A stretch of 64,000 bases of DNA, taken from positions 62,001 to 126,000 of the forward strand of contig NZ_JAKEDS010000004.1 of the NCBI RefSeq assembly GCF_021462415.1. The letters are read 5' to 3'. Every line of letters begins with the position of its first letter. The stretch's first letter is position 1. Position numbers and translations under genes: made by a program. This DNA comes from Rhodohalobacter sp. 614A. GTDB lineage: Bacteria > Bacteroidota > Rhodothermia > Balneolales > Balneolaceae. Shown piece after piece: positions 53,675-62,278 of the stretch. The notes beneath the pieces were generated by a model that saw only the letters and a program-made list of their open reading frames with translations, had not been told where the DNA came from and did no database searches.

Positions 53675-53890
53675 TTACTTATTCTTATTGTAACGTTTGT
53701 TAAAGCGGTCGATTCGGTCAGCTTTCTTCTGAATCTTCTGATCTTTGTTATAGAAAGGGTGATTTTTTGAATCTACCTCGCTCTTGTAAACCCCCTCCTT
53801 AACATTCATGGTACTGCGCGTTGTAAACTCGCTACCATCGCTCATTACAACTGTAATTTCTTTGTATTCGGGATGAATTCCTTTCTTCAT
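53675..53890 (-). CDS. rpmE: Ribosomal protein L31, zinc-free form
   Basis: 71 residues from the ATG at 53890; the longer frame is upstream noise. MKKGIHPEYKEITVVMSDGSEFTTRST and HPFYNKDQKIQKKADRIDRFNKRY are the L31 type-A pattern, but all four cysteines that bind zinc are missing (CxCG is MSDG, CxxC is changed). Such C-minus copies are typically made under zinc shortage, so a second, cysteine-bearing gene may exist elsewhere. It is 98 bp downstream of the DUF3052 gene on the same strand. Confidence 0.93.
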   Translation of the reverse strand: MKKGIHPEYKEITVVMSDGSEFTTRSTMNVKEGVYKSEVDSKNHPFYNKDQKIQKKADRIDRFNKRYNKNK

Positions 53891-53988
53891 GGCTATTTGG
53901 CTGTTGTTCAAAATCTTTTCAGACACCAAAGATAAGGATATCCTCTTCGCTATGCAATTGATTTGATTTGAGAAAATCTTGTCTGCAG

Positions 53989-54399
53989 TTACCGATCTTT
54001 CTTCCGGTACATAAACTTCAATCCCGACCAATCTTCATCCACCGCGCAGATTTTAATATCTACCAATCCGATTTCCAGCCCTAAACGCCGTACGTCAGAT
54101 TCTAAAATATCCGTTTCCAATTTGGATGATTTTTTGATCCAGGAAACCCAAAGCATTCCGCCTTTTTCTAATCTCTTTTTTGCGATAGGAAAATATTCGT
54201 GAAGAACGGCTGCATTTTTTGCGAAGAGGTGGATAAAAGGCACCAGCCCGTCAGATTTTTCATCCGCGATGGTTACCTCTGCTGGTAACTCACCCAACAA
54301 ATCAAAAAAATGTGACGGTGCATTTAGCAAAAGAATAGTATTACCAGCTTTAATACCGAGTTTTTTGACAAGAGGTGTTTTGGAATAACCAGATGGCAT
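53989..54399 (-). CDS. DUF3052 family protein
   Basis: 136 residues (MPSGYSKTPLVKKLGIKAGNTILLLNAPSHFFDLLGELP.., PFIHLFAKNAAVLHEYFPIAKKRLEKGGMLWVSWIKKSSK). This is the DUF3052 pattern, thought to be related to the methyltransferase/Rossmann fold but with no activity known. Its C-terminal end (DIKICAVDEDWSGLKFMYRKKDR) is conserved in the family. It lies 98 bp ahead of the rpmE start on the same strand, with no other linked gene. Confidence 0.8.
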   Translation of the reverse strand: MPSGYSKTPLVKKLGIKAGNTILLLNAPSHFFDLLGELPAEVTIADEKSDGLVPFIHLFAKNAAVLHEYFPIAKKRLEKGGMLWVSWIKKSSKLETDILESDVRRLGLEIGLVDIKICAVDEDWSGLKFMYRKKDR

Positions 54400-54446
54400 T
54401 GATCAACTTTTTATAAGAAAATACTCGGTTTTATATTAAAACAGAA

Positions 54447-54707
54447 TCAATGATTCTTAAACCTGAAAGTGACTGGAATCTGCCCTTCATTGGGTGTACC
54501 GATATGATAAATCTCCCATTCGGCATCGTAATTTGTGATTCGGTCCCGCAGAATGGTTACCAGATTTTCTGAGCTTCCATTATCGGCATCGAAATCAAAT
54601 TTCTCGACACGAAATCGCATCTTTCGGTTTTCTCCATTCACAAATACTTCAAGGTTCACAACTTTCTCTACATTCGGGACGGTAAATTGTACACGGACGT
54701 TTTGCAT
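54447..54707 (-). CDS. Small protein of unknown function
   Basis: 86 residues (MQNVRVQFTVPNVEKVVNLEVFVNGENRKMRFRVEKFDFDADNGSSENLVTILRDRITNYDAEWEIYHIGTPNEGQIPVTFRFKNH). Beta-rich, with no signal peptide and no motif I can name. An antisense frame of the same length is ignored. About 110 bp upstream lies the tandem repeat at 54815-54863, a possible control site. Confidence 0.55.
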   Translation of the reverse strand: MQNVRVQFTVPNVEKVVNLEVFVNGENRKMRFRVEKFDFDADNGSSENLVTILRDRITNYDAEWEIYHIGTPNEGQIPVTFRFKNH

Positions 54708-54814
54708 GGTTTTTCAATTTAGGGATTCATACACATGAATTTATAATCAAGAAATGTGCCAACCCTGATTTAGCGATCATATACACGGTTGTGCTGTCAA
54801 ATAAAATCTATCTT

Positions 54815-54863
54815 GTTCGAAAACAAACAGTTACTGTTCGAAAACAAACAGTTACTGTTCGAA
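54815..54863. repeat. Tandem 21-bp repeat with palindromic core
   Basis: A unit of 21 bp occurs twice in full (54815-54835 and 54836-54856) with a third partial copy (GTTCGAA). Each junction holds AACAGT-T-ACTGTT (54826-54838 and 54847-54859), a palindrome with a single centre base. The palindromes are 21 bp apart, two helical turns, the spacing expected for a regulator that binds as two dimers on one face. It lies between the SulP gene end and the 86-residue gene start. Confidence 0.75.
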
Positions 54864-54885
54864 TTTGGACACAACACCTCAAAAA

Positions 54886-56673
54886 CTACCTGTCAACTCT
54901 TTTCAGGTAATCGCTTAACCGATGAGGCGCTTCTTCTTCAGATTCCTGCTCATCCCTTTCTATATTTTCTTTCCGATCCCACTTATCGAGAAGATATTTT
55001 ACGGCCATATGCGTGCTTTCGTGGAAATGAGTTCCGCCAAGGCTTCTCGCCAATCCAGATCGGGTTAACAATTTCTGAACCGGGGTTTTCATCCCTGCAA
55101 AATGAAACTCGATATTCCAGGTTTCCAGCGTTTCCATGACAGATCGAAGAGCTTCGATTGCTGTCGTATCCAGATCGTTAATACTTTTTGCATCTACAAT
55201 AACCGCACGAATTTTCTTATTTCTCTCTTCACTTTTATGGATGATAAAATCCTTGATGAATTCTGCATTGTTAAAGTTAATGGATGCATCAAACCGGAGG
55301 ATCAGTATTTCCTCAATGGGCGATGCATTTGGGTTTCGGGACAGATCACGATACGTACGTGTCCCTCCTACATGGCCAAGTACAGCAAGATTAGGACGGC
55401 TGGAACGATAGAGCACCATAAGCAACGATCCGCCGATACCTAACAAGATCCCCTCCTGAATACCGATAAAAAGCACACTGAAAAAAGTAAAAATAGCGAT
55501 ATACCCATCTTCCGGTTTGGTTCTGAAGAAATACTTCAGCTCGTCAATATCAATCAGTGATAGCACAGCCAGGATAATAATAGAAGAAAGCGCCGCAATC
55601 GGGATGTAATAGAATAGCGGCGTTAAAAACAGAAGTGTAAGGCAAATGACCGCAGCACAAACCACATTCGACAGGGTTGTTTTCGTTCCCGCCTGCTCAC
55701 TAACCACGGTCCGTGAAAAACTCCCGGAAATCGGCGGACTTTGAAAAAAGCTGCCCACAAAATTTGCCGCACCTATCGCAAAAAACTCCCGGTTTGGATT
55801 GATGGGATATTTGTACTTGCTGGCATATGTTTTACCCAGTGAAATAACTGTCATCAACTGTACTACAACGAGTGTTGTTACCGTTGGGATGAGTCTGCGG
55901 AAATTCTCAAGAGAAATATCCGGAAATTCAAAGGAAGGAAGCCCTGAAGGTATCGGACCAATCAAATCCAGATTGTATAGTTGAAGCTTAAATCCCCAAA
56001 CTACGAGTCCGCTGCTAACCAGCAAAACCAATGCCCTGGGAAACATCGGTTTCCATTTTTTTAGGAGATACAGCATCAGGAAACCGGTAAGCCCGATGGC
56101 TAACGCAACAATATTTACGGATTCGATCTTTTCGATTAAATCGATTAGTAAAATTCCTACATATTGGGAGTTCTCAGTGTCGATCCCGAGAATATTCCCC
56201 AACTGACTGAAACCAATGATCAATGGTGCCGCTGCCGTAAAACCAAAAATTACGGGCTTTGACAGCAGGTTCACCAAAAAACCCATCCGCAGTAATGAAA
56301 GAGCAATGTGAACCAATCCTGCAAACATGGTAAGCAAAATCACAACAGAAACGTATCCGCTTGTACCCGGTTCCGCTATATTGCTTGCGCCTGAAACAAT
56401 AATAATCATGTCGGTAGCTACAACTCCCAGAGACAGATGTCTTGAGGTTCCAAATAACGGATAAATAAGAAGTGGGATAAGCGAACCGTATAACCCGTAT
56501 ATGGGCGATAAACCGGCAATAACCGCGTAAGCCATCACTTGCGGGATCACAATTACCCCAATGGTTAATCCCGCTTTGGTGTCGGCCGTAAACTCATCTT
56601 TTGTATAATCTGAGATCCAGATAAGAATGGTAAATTTATTCCTGATCCAGGAGAGTACAGCCTTCAGGTCCAT
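54886..56673 (-). CDS. SulP family anion transporter with STAS domain
   Basis: 595 residues: about 12-14 membrane helices, then a C-terminal STAS domain (EEILILRFDASINFNNAEFIKDFIIHKSEERNKKIRAVIVDAKSINDLDTTAIEAL). The signature GLTIGVIVIPQVMAYAVIAGLSPIYGLYGSLIPLLIY is that of SulP/SLC26 carriers, moving sulfate, bicarbonate or other anions. AEFIKD..SINDLDTTA carries the switch residues of STAS. It may serve bicarbonate uptake, but no carbonic anhydrase gene is next to it. Single gene. Confidence 0.92.
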   Translation of the reverse strand: MDLKAVLSWIRNKFTILIWISDYTKDEFTADTKAGLTIGVIVIPQVMAYAVIAGLSPIYGLYGSLIPLLIYPLFGTSRHLSLGVVATDMIIIVSGASNIAEPGTSGYVSVVILLTMFAGLVHIALSLLRMGFLVNLLSKPVIFGFTAAAPLIIGFSQLGNILGIDTENSQYVGILLIDLIEKIESVNIVALAIGLTGFLMLYLLKKWKPMFPRALVLLVSSGLVVWGFKLQLYNLDLIGPIPSGLPSFEFPDISLENFRRLIPTVTTLVVVQLMTVISLGKTYASKYKYPINPNREFFAIGAANFVGSFFQSPPISGSFSRTVVSEQAGTKTTLSNVVCAAVICLTLLFLTPLFYYIPIAALSSIIILAVLSLIDIDELKYFFRTKPEDGYIAIFTFFSVLFIGIQEGILLGIGGSLLMVLYRSSRPNLAVLGHVGGTRTYRDLSRNPNASPIEEILILRFDASINFNNAEFIKDFIIHKSEERNKKIRAVIVDAKSINDLDTTAIEALRSVMETLETWNIEFHFAGMKTPVQKLLTRSGLARSLGGTHFHESTHMAVKYLLDKWDRKENIERDEQESEEEAPHRLSDYLKRVDR

Positions 56674-56794
56674 ATCCGGTGATTGAAACCTTGATTGTTG
56701 TGATTAGGGGTTGGCTTTATGAATTAGAAATCAAATGCCTTCCATACACGTCAAAAATACAAATAATTCTTCTGATTATGCGCTCTGATTCTTT

Positions 56795-58327
56795 TTAATC
56801 CATCGTGAAAATAGAAAAATAGATATCGATTCCGTACCAGATATTTCCGATGCGAATATTCTCATCCGGAGCATGCTGATTGTTGTCATGATTGGCAATC
56901 GGAACGATGACAATCGGCTTTTGCATGATTTGTTCAAAATGGTACAGCGGCAGCGTTCCTCCCATCGTTGGGTACAGAATCAAATCATCTGAAGTGGCTT
57001 TTTTGAGGGCATCGACAACCTGCTGTGTCATGGGATTCTCAACAGACGTTCGCATAGCCGGATATCCGCCGCCACGTGTTACCTTGGCTATTTTTTGATG
57101 CTGAAGACGGGTTTCCATATCCGGATCATCCCGAACAATATAATATCCCTGCTTTCTGATATGAGCTTCCACTTTGTCTTTCATATCCTCGGGATTATTT
57201 CCTTTTGCCAGACGAATTCCAAGTGTTGCTGTAGCCGTGGTTGGGATTACATTTCTCGCCAGTTCGCCGGTATTTCCACTCGAAAGTCCACGAATTGTCA
57301 ATGTGGGATACATGTAACTTTCGATGAGCGACCGTCCTTCGTTCTCTGTCCATGTTAATCCAAGGTCTTCCATAATTTCATCATCCACATCCGGCAGTGT
57401 GGCAAACGCTTCTTTATCGGCCTGTGTGATAGGTGCTGTGCTGTCGTTAAATCCATCAATTAAAATTTCACCGGTCTCCTTTTTCATACTGGCGAGTAAT
57501 TCGGCAAGCATCTGTCCGGGAACGGGCGACCAACCTCCATAATGGCCACTATGCAACGGACGCGATGGCCCGTACACAGTTACTTCCATTCCCGTCACAC
57601 CCCGTACACCAAATACAACCTGAGGCCTTCCGCTCTGATGCATTGGCCCATCAAAAAAGAGCCAGAGATCGCCATCCAGTTTTTCCTTATATCGCTCCAA
57701 AATTTGTCGAACGTGGGGCGAGCCGTTTTCCTCTTCCCCATCAAAGAAGAATTTCAGGTTTGATGTGAGTTCAATATCATTTTCCTGGAATGCATCCAAT
57801 GTTGACAACATTGCTGCAAATGGCGCTTTATCATCGGATGCAGATCGCCCATAAATTCTCCATTCCGGGTTGATGGATTCATCGGCTTCAGGAAACTCAA
57901 TCGGTTCTCCCTTATCTTCCATGGAAGCAGAGTACAAAGTCGGTTTCCACGGGGCATGCGTCCAGTTGTTCGGATCAGCAGGCTGGCCGTCATAATGAAC
58001 ATATAAAATCAGTGTTCGTTCGGCTCCGGGTGTATTCAGTTCTCCATAGATAACGGGAGGAACATCCGGCTGCCCGGGCAGTGTTAAGAGTTCCATTTCG
58101 GCACCCCGTTCTTCAAACGCATTCATGATCCACTCAGCATTTTTGTGGATATTCTCAATATCAGACGCCACATTCGGAATGCTCAAAAATTCCAGATAAT
58201 TCTCAAGAATCGAATGCGCGTTATCGTCCCTGTATTCCTGTGCAACTTTCACAGCCTGTGACTGGGCAAAAAGTGAAGTGGATAAGGCTACCAGAAAAAA
58301 GATGGAAAGCGTAAAAATTCTATACAT
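56795..58327 (-). CDS. Secreted M20 family peptidase (dipeptidase-like)
   Basis: 510 residues with a signal peptide (MYRIFTLSIFFLVALSTSLFAQ). All metal and catalytic residues are seen: His in LILYVHYDGQP, Asp in GRSASDDKAPFAAM, the catalytic Glu pair in FFFDGEEENGSPH, Asp in WLFFDGPMHQSG, and the last His in VPIANHDNNQHAPDE. A dimerisation domain (~210-360) is present. It likely trims peptides or amino-acid conjugates in the periplasm. Unlike the M20-like protein at 45517 it looks fully active. Confidence 0.92.
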   Translation of the reverse strand: MYRIFTLSIFFLVALSTSLFAQSQAVKVAQEYRDDNAHSILENYLEFLSIPNVASDIENIHKNAEWIMNAFEERGAEMELLTLPGQPDVPPVIYGELNTPGAERTLILYVHYDGQPADPNNWTHAPWKPTLYSASMEDKGEPIEFPEADESINPEWRIYGRSASDDKAPFAAMLSTLDAFQENDIELTSNLKFFFDGEEENGSPHVRQILERYKEKLDGDLWLFFDGPMHQSGRPQVVFGVRGVTGMEVTVYGPSRPLHSGHYGGWSPVPGQMLAELLASMKKETGEILIDGFNDSTAPITQADKEAFATLPDVDDEIMEDLGLTWTENEGRSLIESYMYPTLTIRGLSSGNTGELARNVIPTTATATLGIRLAKGNNPEDMKDKVEAHIRKQGYYIVRDDPDMETRLQHQKIAKVTRGGGYPAMRTSVENPMTQQVVDALKKATSDDLILYPTMGGTLPLYHFEQIMQKPIVIVPIANHDNNQHAPDENIRIGNIWYGIDIYFSIFTMD

Positions 58328-58337
58328 GAAAATAAAT

Positions 58338-58712
58338 TTAATGGCGGTGATAAAAGCCTTTAAGCGTTTCGTTATCGGGTAAATTCGAAATCATCTGATC
58401 GCTTTTTAAAAAAGTATTCACAGATTGAAAGGCATCTTGTAAGATATCGTATTCGCCCTCTTTCGCAAAAACGGTAAAGCTGAACAGACGCTCTTCCCCT
58501 TCAAAAATGCAGATTCGCCCGTTGTGTGTAATATCACGGTCGAACCGGATTTCCAATCCGTTATAATCAAATGCAGCAATTTTTTTTCCAAGCGGCACTT
58601 GACCATCTTTCTCTCTCTGCTCGATTGTTGAAACGATGGTTTTGATATCGAGGTCCGGTGATTGCTCTGCAACTTTTTCCTTCTTCGAAAACAAATTTGA
58701 AAAGAAACTCAT
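58338..58712 (-). CDS. Hypothetical protein upstream of the M20 peptidase
   Basis: 124 residues (MSFFSNLFSKKEKVAEQSPDLDIKTIVSTIEQREKDGQVPLGKKIAAFDYNGLEIRFDRDITHNGRICIFEGEERLFSFTVF...). The N-terminal 13 residues could form an amphipathic helix. No known domain. It ends 10 bp before the M20 gene start, so they are one operon; the relation is unknown. Confidence 0.6.
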   Translation of the reverse strand: MSFFSNLFSKKEKVAEQSPDLDIKTIVSTIEQREKDGQVPLGKKIAAFDYNGLEIRFDRDITHNGRICIFEGEERLFSFTVFAKEGEYDILQDAFQSVNTFLKSDQMISNLPDNETLKGFYHRH

Positions 58713-58807
58713 TATCTAAATCAATCTGTCACTTTTTTAGCAGAAAAATGAATGTAACGGATATCAAACAGGGAATGAAGTTTTCATTCGAAATAATTGC
58801 AAGATAT

Positions 58808-59491
58808 CTACTCTGCGTGGTAAGGATCTTTTTCGACCAGTGCTCCGTCTTTAAGCCTTATGATGCGTTTGCTGTAAGCCGCCATTTTTTCCGAATGAGT
58901 TACCTGCACAATGGTTACACCTTCCTCGTTTAGTTTCGTAAACATTTCCATGATCTGTTCGCTCTGTTCAGAGTGAAGGTTTCCGGTTGGTTCATCAGCC
59001 AGCAACAATTTTGGACTGCCAATAATGGCTCTCGCCACTCCCACAACTTGTTGTTGTCCACCTGAGAGCTGTGGCGGAAAAAGATCTTTTTTCGCCACAA
59101 TGTTAAACCGGTCCAGCATTTCGGCCACCATTGCCTTCCGCTGTTTGGATTTCACTTTTCGATAGAGCAGTGGCATCTCGATATTTTCGTATACGGTCAA
59201 TTCGTCAATCAGATGATAGGCTTGAAAGACAAACCCGATATGCGATTTATGATAGTCCGATTTTCGTTTCTCGTTGAGGTTATGAACCGGATCACCCAGA
59301 AAAAGATATTCTCCTTCAGAAGCATCATCCAAAAAACCAAGAATGTTTAACAGGGTTGATTTCCCTGCACCACTGGGTCCCATAATCGTTATAAATTCGC
59401 CTTCCTTGATTTCCAGGTTAATATCTTTCAAAATGAAGGTTCGCTGGAACCGTTTGTCGATGTATTTGTAGATGTTATTTAGTTGGATCAT
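58808..59491 (-). CDS. ABC transporter ATP-binding protein (MacB-type)
   Basis: 227 residues. Walker A GPSGAGKST, Q-loop IGFVFQAYHLIDELTVYENIE, signature LSGGQQQVVGVARAI (Q in place of R after the GGQQ), Walker B KLLLADEPTGNL and the switch His in VTHSEK. The group works with large FtsX-like permeases that eject peptides, lipoproteins or antibiotics. It is the last gene of a permease-permease-ATPase locus; a 222 bp spacer before it contains a likely decayed gene junction. Confidence 0.93.
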   Translation of the reverse strand: MIQLNNIYKYIDKRFQRTFILKDINLEIKEGEFITIMGPSGAGKSTLLNILGFLDDASEGEYLFLGDPVHNLNEKRKSDYHKSHIGFVFQAYHLIDELTVYENIEMPLLYRKVKSKQRKAMVAEMLDRFNIVAKKDLFPPQLSGGQQQVVGVARAIIGSPKLLLADEPTGNLHSEQSEQIMEMFTKLNEEGVTIVQVTHSEKMAAYSKRIIRLKDGALVEKDPYHAE

Positions 59492-59508
59492 AGTTTTTTA
59501 AGCTGTCA
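59475..59508. repeat. 34-bp direct repeat, copy 1 (start of the ABC ATPase)
   Basis: The sequence around the start codon of the ATPase (minus strand ATGATCCAACTAAATAA preceded by TGACAGCTTAAAAAACT) is repeated at 59641-59674 with 5 mismatches in 34 bases. The matching copy reads MILLNKIYM where the gene reads MIQLNNIYK, so the duplicate looks like a decayed gene start. Confidence 0.7.
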
Positions 59509-59556
59509 GTCGTCAGCTATCAGCTTTCAGTTTCACCACTCTGATGACTGACAGCT
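59501..59556. repeat. Imperfect inverted repeat between permease and ATPase
   Basis: AGCTGTCAGTCGTCAG (59501-59516) and CTGATGACTGACAGCT (59541-59556) pair with one mismatch around a 24-base loop. It lies just upstream of the ATPase start on the transcript and may limit translation of the ATPase relative to the permeases. A related sequence (AAAGCTGACGGCTGAGAGCT) occurs at 59691-59709. Confidence 0.6.
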
Positions 59557-59575
59557 AAGTATTGACGACTTATTA

Positions 59576-59674
59576 TTATTCACTTCTGATAGCGACCTGT
59601 TAGTTTATAGTGCTTAATCGAAGTTTGGCACATATAAATTTTATTTAGTAGAATCATAAGTTTTTAAGCTATCA
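59576..59674 (-). pseudogene. Probable remnant of a permease end and an ATPase start
   Basis: On the minus strand this spacer has, in order, a decayed start MILLNKIYM (copy 2 of the 34-bp repeat, 59641-59674), then about 40 bases, then VAIRSE-stop (59576-59596). The latter resembles the SLRSE-stop ends shared by both permeases. It looks like a fusion left by deletion between a lost ATPase gene and a lost permease gene. The evidence is short sequence matches, so this is a proposal. Confidence 0.45.
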
Positions 59675-59713
59675 ACCAATCTTTACTGAAAGCTGACGGC
59701 TGAGAGCTGGTAA

Positions 59714-62194
59714 TCATTCACTCCTTAAACTTTCCACGGGATTTACCAGTGTTGCTTTGATGGATTGATAACTCACCGTCAGCCACGCAATAGTAAGCGC
59801 TGAAATACCGGCTAATAGTATTATACCAATTCCAATATCAATTCTGTACGCAAAATTTTGTAGCCATCTGCTCATGACATACCATACGATAGGTACGGCA
59901 ATCAGGAATGCAATTCCAACGAGGTTTGTGAATTCTTTATTCACCAGTAATACAATGTTGGAGGATGAAGCTCCCAGCACTTTACGAACGCCAATCTCTT
60001 TTGTTCGCCGCACAATCATCAGAGAAGCCAATCCGAATAATCCCAAACAGGCAATAACGATCGCAAGTACAGAACCAAACAAAACAATTTGGCTAAGCCT
60101 CTGCTCCTGTCGGTATTGATTATCAACCGCCTGATCTACAAATGTATAATTAAATGGAGTTCCACTAGCTACGGTTGCCCAGCTCTCCTCGATCTTGTCC
60201 ATAAGCGCTGGAAGATCCTGCGAAGAAAACTGAACAGAAATGCGCGGAGTGGGAGATGCAGAGAAGTTTACATTATCAATTCCGCTGAATATTAACCCTG
60301 GATTGATGGTTAAAACCAATGGCTCCACCGCTGTATGAAGCGATTCATAATTGAAATTTTCAACGACACCTATAATTTCATGTTCTTCAAAGTTGGGGCC
60401 CGGCAACCGCATTCCAATTGGATTTTCCCAGCCGTAATCATCCACCAATGCCTGGTTGACGAGAATAGCGCGGCGCTGATCGGATGGATTTTCTTCCGAA
60501 AAATCACGCCCATTTACAATTTGAATTCCGTACGCCTCAACAAAATCGTGGTCCACGATATTAAAATGGAACTCACGTTTTCGATCATTGGATTCTTTGT
60601 AATCCGCGCCGATCCATCCTCCCGCCTGAACAGGTGTAAATGATGACATGCTGATTTGCGAAATCTCTGAAGAACCGGATAGTTCAGATTCTAGGCGATC
60701 TTTCAATTGGCCTGCCTCCCCAAGTACATTTGAAAGTGGATTTCCCGGCCCTGCATTCATATCGGTATTTAAAACAACAACTTGGTCTTTTTGATAACCC
60801 AAGTCTTTTGATCTCATGTAATCAAGCTGGTTTCCGATAATCAAAGTGCCGGCAATGAGTGCGATGGAGAGAGTAAATTGAAATACCACCATCGACTGGC
60901 GAAAAAGGTTTTTGTCACCGGCCACTTTTACTTGTCCTTTAAAAATCTGTACAGGTTTAAATCCGGATAAAATTAAGGCCGGATAACTTCCCGAAATAAA
61001 GCTGATAAAAAATGCTGTACCCAGCAGTACAAGGAAAAGATTAAAACTAAATACCATTTTCAATTCGGTGCCAGACAATGCGTTAAAACTCGGTAAAAGT
61101 AATTCAGCAATAAATATTCCAATACCGAGAGCAATGGTCGTCATCAGGAAAGCTTCACCCCAAAACTGGTACATCAGATGAGTCCGCTCGGCTCCGATTG
61201 TTTTTCGGATTCCAACCTCCTTAGCTCGTGAAGTTGAACGGCTCAAAGACAACGTCATAAAATTCACACAAGCAATGAGGAGTACAAGAATGGCAATCGC
61301 TCCAAGAATATAGGAATAGGTAGGATCGCTGACAGGAGCAATGCCCACGGGAATATCCGTATTCAAATGAATATCAGTAATTGGCTGAAGTCCAACGGTG
61401 TAGACTAAATCTCCGGGATTAAACTCGTCGCCATAACGCTCGCCCAAAACAGTGACCATCATAGAGGCCAACTTAGACTCTAATTGTTCGGCCGTTGAAT
61501 TTTCCTCCAACAGAACATACGTTTCCGGAGAGACATTAAACCAACTTACATGTGCGCCTTCACTAAAAATTTTAGGGCTGTTTGAATAGGGAATCAGCGC
61601 ATTAAACTGGATACTGGAATTAACCGGAGGATCTTCAACAACTCCTGTGACAAGAAAATCCTCGAATCCTTCCCCAATCTGTATGCTCAATACTTGTTGA
61701 AGCGGATTTTGATTCCCAAAATATCGATCTGCTGTTTCTTGGGTGAGAATAATAGAACCAGGGTTTTGAAAAACGACATCAGGATTTCCTTGTATGAGAG
61801 AAAAATCAAACATCTTAAAAAACGTAGGATCCACCATAGAAATCGTTTCTGATGTTGATTCATCCTGATCGGGACGTTTTACAAGGTTTGTAAGATTGCT
61901 GAATCGGCTGGTGGCTTCTACCTCGGGAATATTATTTTCAAGAGTTGAGGCAAGAATGATAGGAGTAGTCGAATTAAAATAAATTTCATCATTTCCATAA
62001 TCCTCGTGAGACCAAGCCCGATAAATACGATCGGATTTTGAATGGAAACTGTCATAACTCCACTCATTTTGAACATACAACCCAATCAACAAACAGCAAG
62101 CAATTCCAACCGCCAGGCCAAAGATGTTGATAAAAGAGTACACCTTGTGTTTAAACAGGTTTCTGAAGGCAATTTTGAAGTAGTTTTTGAGCAT
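59714..62194 (-). CDS. ABC transporter permease, MacB/FtsX type (second of two)
   Basis: 826 residues: FKIAFRNLFKHKVYSFINIFGLAVGIACCLLIGLYV (first helix), a periplasmic MacB_PCD domain, three helices (~290-420: YILGAIAILVLLIACVNFMTLSLSRSTSRAKEVGIRKTIGAERTHLMYQFWGEA), a fourth near 435, a second periplasmic domain and three helices with RRTKEIGVRKVLGASSSNIVLLVNKEF. The doubled FtsX layout is common in Bacteroidota, where such genes come in pairs. It ends NPVESLRSE, as does the first permease. Substrate unknown. Confidence 0.92.
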   Translation of the reverse strand: MLKNYFKIAFRNLFKHKVYSFINIFGLAVGIACCLLIGLYVQNEWSYDSFHSKSDRIYRAWSHEDYGNDEIYFNSTTPIILASTLENNIPEVEATSRFSNLTNLVKRPDQDESTSETISMVDPTFFKMFDFSLIQGNPDVVFQNPGSIILTQETADRYFGNQNPLQQVLSIQIGEGFEDFLVTGVVEDPPVNSSIQFNALIPYSNSPKIFSEGAHVSWFNVSPETYVLLEENSTAEQLESKLASMMVTVLGERYGDEFNPGDLVYTVGLQPITDIHLNTDIPVGIAPVSDPTYSYILGAIAILVLLIACVNFMTLSLSRSTSRAKEVGIRKTIGAERTHLMYQFWGEAFLMTTIALGIGIFIAELLLPSFNALSGTELKMVFSFNLFLVLLGTAFFISFISGSYPALILSGFKPVQIFKGQVKVAGDKNLFRQSMVVFQFTLSIALIAGTLIIGNQLDYMRSKDLGYQKDQVVVLNTDMNAGPGNPLSNVLGEAGQLKDRLESELSGSSEISQISMSSFTPVQAGGWIGADYKESNDRKREFHFNIVDHDFVEAYGIQIVNGRDFSEENPSDQRRAILVNQALVDDYGWENPIGMRLPGPNFEEHEIIGVVENFNYESLHTAVEPLVLTINPGLIFSGIDNVNFSASPTPRISVQFSSQDLPALMDKIEESWATVASGTPFNYTFVDQAVDNQYRQEQRLSQIVLFGSVLAIVIACLGLFGLASLMIVRRTKEIGVRKVLGASSSNIVLLVNKEFTNLVGIAFLIAVPIVWYVMSRWLQNFAYRIDIGIGIILLAGISALTIAWLTVSYQSIKATLVNPVESLRSE

Positions 62195-62209
62195 TTTATG
62201 TGTTGTTTG

Positions 62210-62254
62210 TTGTCAGTTGTTCGTAGCTATCTGTGGCACGTCTACAACTGACAA
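62210..62254. repeat. Perfect 11-bp inverted repeat between the two permeases
   Basis: TTGTCAGTTGT (62210-62220) and ACAACTGACAA (62244-62254) enclose a 23-base loop. It lies in the 84 bp between the stop of the first permease and the start of the second. Its (T/C)TGTCAGT word is shared with the hairpin before the ATPase gene, so the locus carries a series of related stem-loops. Confidence 0.6.
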
Positions 62255-62278
62255 CGATCCACCAACCACTAACTAAAT

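Noticed and set aside
53675-54031. 118-codon form of the L31 gene
   Set aside because: The extra 47 N-terminal residues do not resemble L31 and run into the DUF3052 gene; the start at 53890 gives the correct family length.
54815-54863. Short CRISPR array
   Set aside because: Only two full units of 21 bp in direct contact with no spacers, and no cas genes in the window.
54789-55139. 116-codon frame starting in the tandem repeat
   Set aside because: The first part translates the 21-bp repeat and the rest is antisense to the SulP STAS domain.
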